From Davidsoniella eucalypti (taxonomy: Eukaryota; Ascomycota; Sordariomycetes; Microascales; Ceratocystidaceae): a DNA stretch of 64,000 bases. Where the stretch lies: assembly GCA_004009845.1 (NCBI GenBank), contig RMBW01000024.1, positions 186,001-250,000 on the forward strand, given 5' to 3'. Positions within the stretch are counted from its first letter, which is position 1; each line of letters begins with the position of its first letter. Positions 26,095 to 36,234 of the stretch are shown here, piece by piece. Below the pieces are notes generated by a model, which searched no databases, was not told the origin of the DNA, and worked only from the letters and a program-made list of their open reading frames with translations. Both the position numbers and the translations under genes were made by a program.

Positions 26095-26791
26095 CATAGC
26101 TCAAGTTGGGACTCCACCTGCGTCTATTACGCCTTCGAACCAGAATCCATTGGCTATTTGTTGGCTGGTTCCGCGCCTGTTTGGGTCTAACAGTTCGCTT
26201 GTCGTCTGGTCCTCCCGTCACTCGATACCGGGAGACACCCCGGCTACCACTACGAACGTTGCTTGTGCGTGCCGCCAATATAACCACCGTCGCCTCTTCT
26301 CTCGCCTAGCCTTGGATCGCCGGGCTCTTGCATATATCCACAGCGGCTGTGGCCTGTAGTGCCCCGAGTAGGTTGAATAGTTGCAAAATAACACAGGCTT
26401 TGTCTGAAGAGAGCTGGCATTGTGTATGCGCCGCCGCATATTCCTGTGCAAGGACACCCAGTTCTTATATCATTGTCTCTGAGCTTCCATGCTCTTGACA
26501 TTCCAAGCTTTGTTTGTACTACTCGGCGTTTAACTAGTATATAGGCTTGCAACGGAACTAGATACCGACTAGCGAGCTAACTCGCCATATATTCCTGTGT
26601 CTTGCTGGATATATACCAGTACCCGATACTCGGTTTTTCTCGTGGCTTCGTAACGAGCATCGGAGCGGTTTCCATTCCTCTCGTAGCGCAATTCCGTACC
26701 ATAGCCCACTTGCCACTTAGTTTGTGGCAATCTAGACTCTACTACAGCATCTAGTGAGGTGCGCCAGCAATTACAGTAGGAAGCCGCCGCT

Positions 26792-29700
26792 ATGCACCCG
26801 GCCCCGAGCCTCCTGGAGGCGCCGCCAAAGCAAGAATCGTCAAATCCGCAAACTCCTTCGCCTTCCAGTGGTAGTACGGCAAAAACTCCGCAACAACAAC
26901 AGCAATCACAGCCACAATCACAACAACAGCAACAACAGCAACAACCCCCCTCGCATTCACCAGGAACACCTGTGTTACACACGCAAACACAGTCTTCATC
27001 GCCACCTTTGCGCAGAGCTTCAACTGCTGCTCTCGACTCGGCTATCTCGCAGCCCAGCGCTACTCCTCCTCACTCAATAGGCCTCGGCCTAACTAATATG
27101 GCCAATATGCCAAGCCCGGCTTCGATTCCAGTAACGGTTCCTATTTCGACTTCTATCGTGTCCCCAACGATACAACCAATGGCTCCCGCGCCAATGAACG
27201 CTGAGTCAACTGCCACCTCGTACAGCTCACCTCAACCATCTTCACTCTATCCAGCCTCAATATCAGTTTCAGCATCGATCTCAACCTTAGCCTCAGCATC
27301 AGTCTCAGTACCAAAATCCGCCTCTGTTTCTGCAACCTTCTCTGCACCTAATTCTACCTCTGCGCTACACAACGCTTTTACAGTCACCACTTCCGCTATC
27401 AACGAGACAGACTCCTTAGCTAGTGCTAGGTCTCGTTCTATATCTAGAAACGATACGTCTCAAGTCACCGATATAAACGACTTCATCTCTACGTCTACAA
27501 TCACTACTACTACTACATCTAATCCTCATAATACCCCATCATTCTCATATGCCCCTATTCCTGTGCGAGTGCCCCCTGCTGCCGTGATATCGCTTCTGCG
27601 TCTCGAGGCAGCAGAGGAAGGGCTATCACCAACTTCTAATAGTGCTACTACCACCAAAAGTAGCCATGACCGACCTCCTCCTCTTGCCTCTCCTCCACTA
27701 GCCTCTTCTTCCACGTCACCATACTCCTCTCTTTCCGTTCCAGCCGTTCCAGATGATGGTAGTCCAGACATGTCTAACAATCGTCGGCCGAGCAGGAGGC
27801 GAACGGGTCCCTTGTCGCAGCAACAGAGAGAAAAGGCCGCCCTAATACGGAAACTTGGCGCCTGTCAGGACTGTCGACGCCGTCGTGTTGCGGTAAGTTA
27901 TGCCAATGTAAATGTTTACGTGCTGTTGATCTTGTCCATGTATGTATCTGGGCTAGAAATTGTACCATACAACGCTCTTGGCTATCAAGCGCAAGGCACA
28001 GTTTCTTGGCGCCAAAAATTGGAGTTACGCAAGACATACATACCTGCCTACTCAATATCACTATGTATATAAAATCTTGGCTATAGATGTTACATACATA
28101 TCTACATGTCATGGAAAGATACGTGCAGCCTCTTTGGCCTTTGATTTGCACTATCTTGACCAACAACAAGAACTAGTCTATGGGCATTCAAAAGTCTGAT
28201 TTCGACTGTCCCAAAAAAATGATTTCAATACCGCACATCTTCATACCAGGTATCAAACATCCCAGACTAGTACGCTAACTAGTCTTCTTTATTGCATTTT
28301 ATATAGTGCCACCCGAGTCACCACAACATGACGTGGGAAGATGCTATCCGCAAGTACCACCGCTCCCACAGCCCAGCTGTCCAAGATGCATCTATTCTTT
28401 CCAATGTCCGGCCGCTAAGCCCTGCGCCTACGAGTAATTCGCATCACATGACACATACACCTCACAGCCACAGCATGGCACATATAACCAACGTCGGTGT
28501 CTCTGTTGGGCAGCCTATGGTTGGCTCTCCTGGGAGTGTAGCAGCCTCTATGAATGGGAACGGTCATCCCATATCTCCCGATCTAGCAACGAAGTCACTA
28601 TTGTACTCAAATGAAACTTACACCCAACAAATTTCACCATCACAAGAGATGGATCTCGACCCGCCAGCACATCAAACTGATACGCCACGACTACCTTTTG
28701 TTGATCATCGCATACGTACGCCATTACCCACTGGTCCACGACTGGATAAAACGCCCTTACCGGGTATTGATAGCATTAAGAGTGACCTACAGGCCAATGT
28801 GTCCAAGATATTAACGTCGCCAAGTCGGGCTCGTTATACGGCCGTGCATGCCCTTCTCTTATACTGGCAGGAAGACGAAAATTTACATGTCCACACTTCA
28901 GTACGCGATCTTGCCGAAGTGCTAGAAAAGCACTATAGATATACCGTTCAGATACAAGCTATCCCCTCACCGTCCGAGGCCCATCCAAGCGCATGGAGAT
29001 GGCTAAACCGCAAAATCAACGACTTTTCGGAAGATCGAGACCATCGCGATGTTCTCAAAATCGTCTATTATAACGGTCATACATGTCTTGACAGCCAGCG
29101 AGACATGATTCTTGCCAGGTAGGTAAAAATCTGCAAGTTTGGATTTTTGTTTCCACGACAACATGTACTCAATCTTTATAGTATAACAGCACGGTTGGCT
29201 AATCTATAGCAATAGTAGCTCTATAGGGCGTGAGAGGGTGTTGCCGTCGTCAATTAGATGGAGCGGGATTCAACAAATACTTGAAGAGGCAACTTCCGAC
29301 ACGCTCATAATCATGGATGCGGCCTACTTTGCATCGTGTAGCATGGCACGGAAACGGGGAGTACTCGAGTTGATGGCAGCGGCGGTCACCGAAGAACACA
29401 TCCAAGCGCAAGATCGAAGTACATTTACGCGGGCCATCACCGAGCAGTTAAGAACACAGGCATCACGTGGGTTCATGGCTCCATTGTCGGTGACGGAGTT
29501 GCATGCTCGAATCTTATGCAACTATCACAAACTAATCGACGACCGGAATCCCGAAAAGGAAACAATCACGAGTTTCCCATCGCCTTTGCACTTGCAGACA
29601 TCCGGAAACTACCGCCTGCCGTCCATCTTGCTTGCTCCACTACAGCAACGGTCGCCGCAGCCGGGATATCAGCTCGATATGAATGCGCCTCAGATAAACA

Positions 29701-29822
29701 TGCAAATACGGTTGGCTGATGGAGAACTCGACGAAAATGCATTCATTGAGTGGCTTCGAATGATGCCTGAAGGTATCAAAGACCTCAAGATCGAAGGGCC
29801 GTTCCGGCCTCAATGGCGGTGA
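26792..29822 (+). CDS. Cys/His-motif protein with degenerate caspase-like domain
   Basis: Probable nuclear or signalling protein of unknown function. Exons are 26792-27892, 28307-29118 and 29210-29822, giving 841 aa. All junctions have GT-AG ends and keep the frame. Residues 1-340 are low complexity: Gln-rich near 34-52, then Ser/Thr/Pro/Ala-rich. A basic segment (RRPSRRRTG) leads into CxxC-x6-C-H-x2-H-H (Cys358, Cys361, Cys368, His369, His372, His373), a likely small zinc-binding or DNA-binding module. Intron 1 falls exactly between Ala367 and Cys368. From about 545 the C-terminal part looks like a clan CD, caspase-like domain: ALLLYWQED strand, KIVYYNGH with the catalytic-type His625, and LIIMDAAYFAS where the nucleophile Cys would be but Ala676 is present. 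It is therefore probably not a protease. It follows the long gene-poor stretch. I do not know a named orthologue. Confidence 0.78.
27893..28306 (+). other. Long (414-nt) intron 1 of the pseudo-caspase gene
   Basis: Donor GTAAGT, branch-like GCTAACT at 28274-28280 and acceptor TATAG. It is about five times longer than other introns in the window and interrupts the Cys/His motif between its second and third cysteines. Readthrough adds about 59 codons before a stop at 28070-28072 and would destroy the motif. Confidence 0.8.
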
Positions 29823-30770
29823 CAATACGGGAATGGAGGGTGGGAGATAAATGAGAGCAGTGGAGGTAGTAATGGTGGTGTTGGTGCTGGTGCGGATGGT
29901 GCACGTAGTCGTGGTGTCCACGACTATGACGATATACTTAACGAGGAAGACAGACGACAGTAGTGTGTGTAAAACTGGCTTTAAAACTAGGCTGAGCCGG
30001 CGAGAAACTGAGGGACAGAGGTATGAAGCAAAGTAAAGTCAACAACCAGTAGTAGTGTTTAAGTTAGTAGTAGTTCTACTGTTCTACTTGTGGACTATGT
30101 GTGCTGACTGGTATGACCAAGCTTTTTCGTACATTGTTTCCACAGTATGTACAATCTTCTTCTCAAGTAAATGAATTTCTAGAAACGCAGTAGGAAAGAA
30201 AATTCAACGATATGGGTTCATGTGATTTAATTTAGACGATATATAAAGAGACGATGAACATTTCGACAATGTCCAGGTAAGATAGAACGAAACATAAGTA
30301 GTTAAAAACAGAGATAAACCGTCAATCATATTACAAGATATTCGTGATGCAACGGGCCTTTTAGTGGCCAGAAGTATGTGAAAATAAAAATGATAATAAC
30401 AAAATAGAGGTAGAAGAGAAGGAAAAATAAAATAGTAAAAAAAGAACACAAGACATAAGAAGAAGAAGAAAAATAAAAGCAGAAAAAGCCAACCAGATAA
30501 CCCATTGTAACCCTAGAAATCATAAAGTAGAAAAAAAGACAACACCCAACCGGCGGAGTCATTGAAGGCCGTAATTTTGTGCCTCATTGATGTGTGAGGA
30601 CCAAGAAGCAGTGTATAGCCGACCAAGCAGCAACTGTTAGGGCGATGTGTATACACAATTTTACTGGAAAACAAAGCGACTGTTAGTAAGGAGGAATGAC
30701 GACAAAAGAGGATATAAGCCAGATATCGCGGCTCGGACGTCATGTCAACAATATGAATCACGGTCACACA
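29823..30770. other. Convergent 3' region before phospholipase B
   Basis: Shared 3' space for the pseudo-caspase gene (plus) and phospholipase B (minus). The 30360-30540 part is very A-rich on the plus strand, giving T-rich sequence in the phospholipase B transcript direction. No gene seen. Confidence 0.6.
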
Positions 30771-32702
30771 TCACACGACAAGCACCGCAGTGACAATCAA
30801 AACGCCAATGCTCAAGACAGAGACGTGGACGGAAGTAGCGGCAAACGGGGAAGAAGAACTAGAACTAACCACTTGCTGGTCCAATTTGAGCGCAGGCTCG
30901 TAAGACGCGGCGACAGCAGTGGTATCAAGAGTTCCGTTCCAGCAGTGTTTAGTAAAGCAGGCAGAGCAGGCATCGGGGACAGGGGTATTGGTGCGGGTGA
31001 AGGAGCGGCTCAGAGCAGCGCAGGCCACGCAGGTAGGCCAGCTAGACTCGCCGAGAGACGACGAGGAGTTGCCCTGGCTAGCAGCGTTGTAACCGTTGAG
31101 GATGATGGAGTCGCGCTCAGACAGCTCATACTCCATATCGAAGGTGCTGACGTTGCCAAAGTAAGAGTACGGGGCGTTGGGCAGGTACACGATCAAAGGA
31201 GGGATGGCGTCGGAGGAGAAGTTGCTGGCGTCGCAGCCGAAGAAGGTAGGCTGCTGGTTCAGCTTCAAGTTGACAAAGGTGTTGGCATCGGGAATGGCAG
31301 GGAAGGACACGTCGGCAGCAATATTAGAGTCCTGCGAACGCGCGTAGGTAGCGAGCAGCGTGGTGCCGTTGGGCCAGTTGTAGGTAGTGTCGGCCGAGGC
31401 ATCGACAGCATAGATGACGTCAACGTCACGCGAAGACTGCAGCAGCGGCCAGAAAGGCACGTTCTGGCCATCCTCGCCACCATCGACCAGGTCGAGCTCA
31501 GTCAGGTCAGACAGTCGGTTGGTGTTCTCCTGGAAGTTGAGGAACGGGTTGGGCGCGTACGGGGCAATGTCATTGTTGGTGCTGTTGAGCGTGGATAGCA
31601 GGGTGTTGAGAATAGTCTCCTGCGCCGAGGTCAGGTTCAGGGTGGAGACGTAGTCGCCGGCCAGGATAACGTTGAACAGCGACGATGAGGTGCCCATGAC
31701 GAAAGAAGCGGAATCAAAGCCACGAACACAAGAGTCGTTGGACGACAGCGTGCCGTTGTCGAAGGGGCTGCCAAGGTAGCGCATGGGCGCAAAGGAAGCC
31801 GGCGACTTATCCCACGAACCGAACTCGAGAGGACTGAACTCGAACACGGTCGAGTTGAGCGAGACTATGGTGGTATCGGCGGCGCGGCCCAGAGCTACGA
31901 TCAGCGGGAAGGGCACGTCGCCGTTCTCAAAGTCAGCGGACTCGGCCACCGAGCTATACGTGTAGCCGGCACCGCCGTACTCGGCGTCGATGAGCTGGTA
32001 AGATAGCGCGCGGCCCCAGTAGTCAGTCAGAGACACATCGAAGCCAGCGGCCTGCTTAGAGCGCACCTGGCTAACCAGCTGCGACAGATACGACAGCGTA
32101 GTAGAGCCCAGGACGGTGCTGTTAGTCTCCGGGCCAGCCAAAATGTTGTCCTGGAACTGCCACAGATTGCCGTTGCTCTGGATATCCGCGATGCTGCTGA
32201 AGTTGTTCATGTACAGCGAACCGACTAACCACGAACCGCCTGAAAGACCCGACAGATACGTCAGCGACTGTAGAAGACCGCCGAGGCCGCCGGCTTCCGT
32301 CGTTCCAGCCGTGCGGTTGTCGGTGGCACTGAGGAAGCCGGCGCCGTACATGAGGGCACGGTAGCCGCCGCCAGATATGGCAGCAGCCAGGCGAGGCGTG
32401 TCAGTCGCCAGATACGTCTCGGCATCAAAGCCGGAGATGTTGGCGCGCTTGACGAACTCGAGGAACGCTGCGTCGGCCTTGGGCTTGCGCACCTTCAACC
32501 ACGCAGCTTCTGCGTCGGATAGGCCGGCGTTGGCAGAACGCACGCTGGGGGTCGTTGAGGGGCACGTGACGGACTCTGGGGCATAACCGCCCGATGGAGA
32601 GTCGGACACGGCACGGCGGAAGACTTCCATCAGAGTGTTGGGTGATAGAGAGGCGGCCGATGCCGTGCCGGCGCACAGAAGCGCAGCGGTGGAAGGCTTC
32701 AT
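30771..32702 (-). CDS. PLB1: Lysophospholipase / phospholipase B, probably GPI-anchored
   Basis: Secreted or cell-wall enzyme that hydrolyses acyl esters of phospholipids and lysophospholipids (cPLA2/PLB catalytic fold). Single exon, 643 aa, typical length. A signal peptide is visible at residues 1-17 (MKPSTAALLCAGTASAA). The oxyanion glycine motif SGGGYRA is at 110-116. The nucleophile motif GLSGGSW is at 152-158 with Ser154 as the expected nucleophile. The catalytic-type Asp in LVDGGEDGQNVPF is at 407. There are many N-x-S/T sequons and scattered cysteines in the C-terminal third. A serine-rich stretch followed by a hydrophobic C-terminus (SIGVLIVTAVLVV) suggests a GPI-anchor signal. The coding sequence is clearly more G/C-rich than its flanks, probably reflecting codon bias. 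Confidence 0.94.
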   Translation of the reverse strand: MKPSTAALLCAGTASAASLSPNTLMEVFRRAVSDSPSGGYAPESVTCPSTTPSVRSANAGLSDAEAAWLKVRKPKADAAFLEFVKRANISGFDAETYLATDTPRLAAAISGGGYRALMYGAGFLSATDNRTAGTTEAGGLGGLLQSLTYLSGLSGGSWLVGSLYMNNFSSIADIQSNGNLWQFQDNILAGPETNSTVLGSTTLSYLSQLVSQVRSKQAAGFDVSLTDYWGRALSYQLIDAEYGGAGYTYSSVAESADFENGDVPFPLIVALGRAADTTIVSLNSTVFEFSPLEFGSWDKSPASFAPMRYLGSPFDNGTLSSNDSCVRGFDSASFVMGTSSSLFNVILAGDYVSTLNLTSAQETILNTLLSTLNSTNNDIAPYAPNPFLNFQENTNRLSDLTELDLVDGGEDGQNVPFWPLLQSSRDVDVIYAVDASADTTYNWPNGTTLLATYARSQDSNIAADVSFPAIPDANTFVNLKLNQQPTFFGCDASNFSSDAIPPLIVYLPNAPYSYFGNVSTFDMEYELSERDSIILNGYNAASQGNSSSSLGESSWPTCVACAALSRSFTRTNTPVPDACSACFTKHCWNGTLDTTAVAASYEPALKLDQQVVSSSSSSPFAATSVHVSVLSIGVLIVTAVLVV

Positions 32703-35700
32703 CTTAGCAGCCGGGAGATGGATTTCCCAAGGGTTTGCTGTGCCGTGAGCTTATTTGAGAGGCCGGGCCACAGAGCTGCAAAAACAGGATCGTCCAGGTT
32801 CCAGAAGAAGAAGAAGCTGGATAACCTTGACGTTGAAAGTTCTTGTGTGACGTCTTTGTATAAGTGACGGCAGGCAAGAAGCAAAAGTGATATCTGATGT
32901 TTTTTTTTTCTTTGAAGGAAAGAAAGAAGATGAGAAAGAAGAATATCTTGGAGATCGAGACCTCTCTTAAACTGAAGAAAATTTCAGATGGGGGGAGGCA
33001 AAATATCAGAGCAAAACGTCGAGTGTTCCGGGTTAGGAAACAAATATCAGAGCGCTAAAACAAAAAGAGCCTATTTTGGGGGAGGAGGAGGAAACGAGAT
33101 GCAAGATTTTAAGCCTTCTAAGCTTAAAAAAAAAGAAAGAATGTACAACACTGCTGGAAATAACGGAAGAGAAGGACAAAAAAGAAAACAAAGAAGACTT
33201 TCTGATTCTTTATGTCGAAGGTATTGATACACAAACTGTCACGAGCTTACAAGAGGGCCAATGGATACTATAAGATACAATGCGTATTGTATGTAGGTAC
33301 AAAAAGGCAAAACCGGGCGATCTGGGACAGAATCAAAAAAAAACGTTTTGCTATGTTCTTCTGCTGTTCGTTTCGTATGTCGCCGAAGGAATCGGGAAAG
33401 CTTAACTTGCGGCAAGATAATCATGTTAGCTGGTTCTAACAGGGGAAAGAAGTCTCTATTTTCTCTCGGCAAAGCGCTTATCACACCAAGCGAAGCTTCT
33501 CGGCGCTTCACTTGGGCCTTTCCACCCTTCTTTCTCTCTGCTTTGGAGGGTCGGAAAGGAGGAGGTCCTCATCAGGCATTTTTGGTCTGGAGAAGGCTAA
33601 ATGTCGGGTCATGCGGGAACAGAAGATGTCACCGGACGCCGGCTAAGATACAGCCTGTTGCAGCAACAATAGGAAGAGGAAGAAGAGGAATAGGAATCTA
33701 ATATATGGGATGCAGACTTACGAGTTACGCAGAGATTATAAGCACCGATCTCGGGTATATAGATCGAGCAAAACGGAGGACAAGAAGAGCCTACAACTGG
33801 AGGAGGAAAAAAAAAATAGTACAAGAAGAATAACACGGGAGAAGAAGAAGATAGGTAAAGAGAAAAGATCTCGATGGAGAGGGAAAAAAAGCCAGGGAAG
33901 AAAAGCCAAGAAGCTTCGACGGACGCCAGTCTGTTCTTATATCACGACTCTGTCTACGATGACGAGCAGAACAAAACGAACCGAGTTAATATCGGCGTCT
34001 ATGCCTGGCCAACCTTTCTTCCATCCTCCTCTTCCAGTTCCTCTACTTCCTCCCTCCTTCTCACTCCAGCTCTCGACTAGCACGCACATGTAATTTTGGC
34101 TGTGTAGATGTTTTGTGAGCCTTTTTTTTTTCTCTTCTACTACTTTCACCCTCCCCTAGTCTAGTCTAATAGTAGCAGAGGCTTTGTTGTTGTCACCAAG
34201 CACGAAGATGTAATGAGGTGGGAGGGGTGGGTCTGTGAAGGGGGGGGTGTATGAGGTACAAGCCTCGATCGTGAGAAAAAGCCTGGTTGATCAAATATCA
34301 CAGCCTATTATCTCCCTCCTCTAGTTCAAGCAATTAGCTTTTCTTTTTTTTTGGTGCAACTGGTTTAGCTCACTACGGTTTCATCAATACCGAAGTGTGG
34401 TTTTTCTTTGTCTTTTTTTCTCTTTTTTAAACATTGGCATTATGCCAAAGCTTTTATTCTGGTATGTGGCAAGAAAATATCCGAGCTTCTCAACTTTCTT
34501 TTTCTTCAGTTACTTGGTTCTCTAACACTGAAGTGGGGAGAATGCTATTTCTGGGACGAAACCCCATCGACTTGATTAATCTTATGGAGCGGTAGAAGAT
34601 GTACATACAGCACAATCAATGCTACAAATAGCCACCGTAGATGACGACTAACAACCCAGTCGATGTGACCAAGATCTGCTTAGACAGCCAGTAGGAACGG
34701 GTCTCCTCATCTCCGTCCTCTGTTCTCTATCTTAGTTTCTTTTTCTCTACAGTTCGGTTCATAGATCCATCTCTACGGTTTGCTCGGGGGCTGGCAATAG
34801 AGTTACAGTGGCAAAATAACGCCACGAGAAAAACATATTGGAAGTTATATCTCGACTGCGATATACGAACCATTGTTGTCGTCGTATTGTATTATATGGC
34901 TTGATCCGAAAAGCAAACATGCCTATCATTGGCGTTCAAGGATGAAATACTAGGCAAAGGCAAAAAGAAAAAACAAGGGCTTGAATTACGCAGAAGAAGG
35001 ATAGAATTGATAGAGCAATAAGGCATGCCTCGACTTCTTGGAGATACAAGCCCTAAGGCTTGGCTCGGCTTGGCTTAGCTCGGATTCTCTAGGGCCATCA
35101 TCTTAGCTACATACAGTTCTTCTTTTCTTTCCTTTTTCTTGGCCAAGGCCTTGGCTAGTGACTAGGGCAACATTGACAAGATTTCTCAGCAGGAGTAAAT
35201 CTCGGAGACGCATGAATGATAGATATAAAGAAATCGTCATGGATACGATACCATGGGATGAAATAAGGCCGAGTTCACAGAAGATCAGCAGGTCGTAGCA
35301 CTTTCCACCTTTGCTCTAGGCCCATATAGACGGAGCAAATAAGGCTATGAGGTCTGGATTCATGAATCTTGCGGCAAAGACAAAGGGGTGGCGAGCAAGT
35401 TGTCTTTCACTTTCTACGACTCCGGCGTTTCTATGACGATGTCCAAGTGGCAATCTTGCCATCTAGACATCGTGAAATGGCGTACGCAAGTTTATGTCAT
35501 TTTGTCCATTCTCCAATACGTAGCCTCCCTTCTGTAGTATTCCGGAGAATACAACACATATATCAGCAGGGACAAAATATAGAGAGGCCAGATAGAGAAG
35601 AATGGAGTTCCTGAAGCACGGACAGAACAAGGCTTGGGAACCGAGAAGCAGCGAGCCATAGCAGAGCGTACCATGTTGGTTGATTCATGAAGAATATGTG

Positions 35701-36214
35701 CTAAGTAAATATAGTTGCTAGTGGGGGGACTTGGACTTACACGAAAAGAGGCTCAGTGGCCTGAGCTACTGTACAGTAGACGAGCCTAGCAAAAATACAC
35801 ACCAAGAAAGAAGCAGAGCGCTATAATATTTATCCAGCAAAGTTGGTTAGGCCTCTTATTTGCACGTTCTCCTCTTCTTCTTTTTCTTTTTCCTTTCCCA
35901 TTCAAAATCTACCAAAGCGTTGCATCTCTCGTATGTCAAAGCTGTCGAACTGACAGCTCTCAAACCCAAGTCTAAGCCTACAGTTGGTCCTGGCGTTCTC
36001 AACTGGAAAAGAAAAAGATAAGCGATCGAGAGCCGGAAGATCGTAGCTCAGGCCTGCAAGATCTTGCCCGTTTACAGACATGGCGAGTAGATAACATTAT
36101 GGTTCAATCAGAATAGGCGCAGACTCCCAGAACTTAGCGGCTGATCTCCAGGCCTTGCCCACTATGACTAGTACTAGACGTACCCTAGCAGCGCTATGAT
36201 ACAGCGTCGACAAG

Positions 36215-36234
36215 CAAACAAACAAACAAACAAA
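36215..36234 (+). repeat. CAAA microsatellite
   Basis: Five tandem CAAA units in non-coding sequence. Confidence 0.9.

Larger units (their letters stand above)
13033..26791. other. 13.8-kb stretch without a convincing gene
   Basis: Both strands hold only short frames (at most about 140 codons), none with a recognisable domain, codon pattern or plausible splice chain. The stretch has many homopolymer A/T runs, simple repeats (poly-C 13439-13454, CT 16950-16973, a 19-bp triplicate 20581-20637, a GACTGC-type repeat near 26044-26094) and scattered small palindromes. From about 24900 to 25440 the plus strand is strongly T- and C/T-rich. From 25500 to 26791 it looks like an upstream leader or promoter of the gene starting at 26792. 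No transposon ends or protein remnants were recognised, and no obvious RIP-like AT collapse is visible. Confidence 0.55.

Noticed and set aside
25979..26287. Arg-Ser repeat protein on the minus strand
   Set aside because: Produced by the GACTGC microsatellite; the same repeat also gives an Ala-Thr frame on the other strand.
30696..31598. 300-codon plus-strand frame opposite phospholipase B
   Set aside because: It lies antisense to the conserved 3' half of PLB1, has Arg/Gly/Val-rich composition typical of G/C-rich antisense shadows, and no domain.
36045..36118. TAGCTCAG followed by GGTTCAATC, tRNA-like spacing
   Set aside because: T-arm and acceptor stems do not pair; treated as chance similarity.
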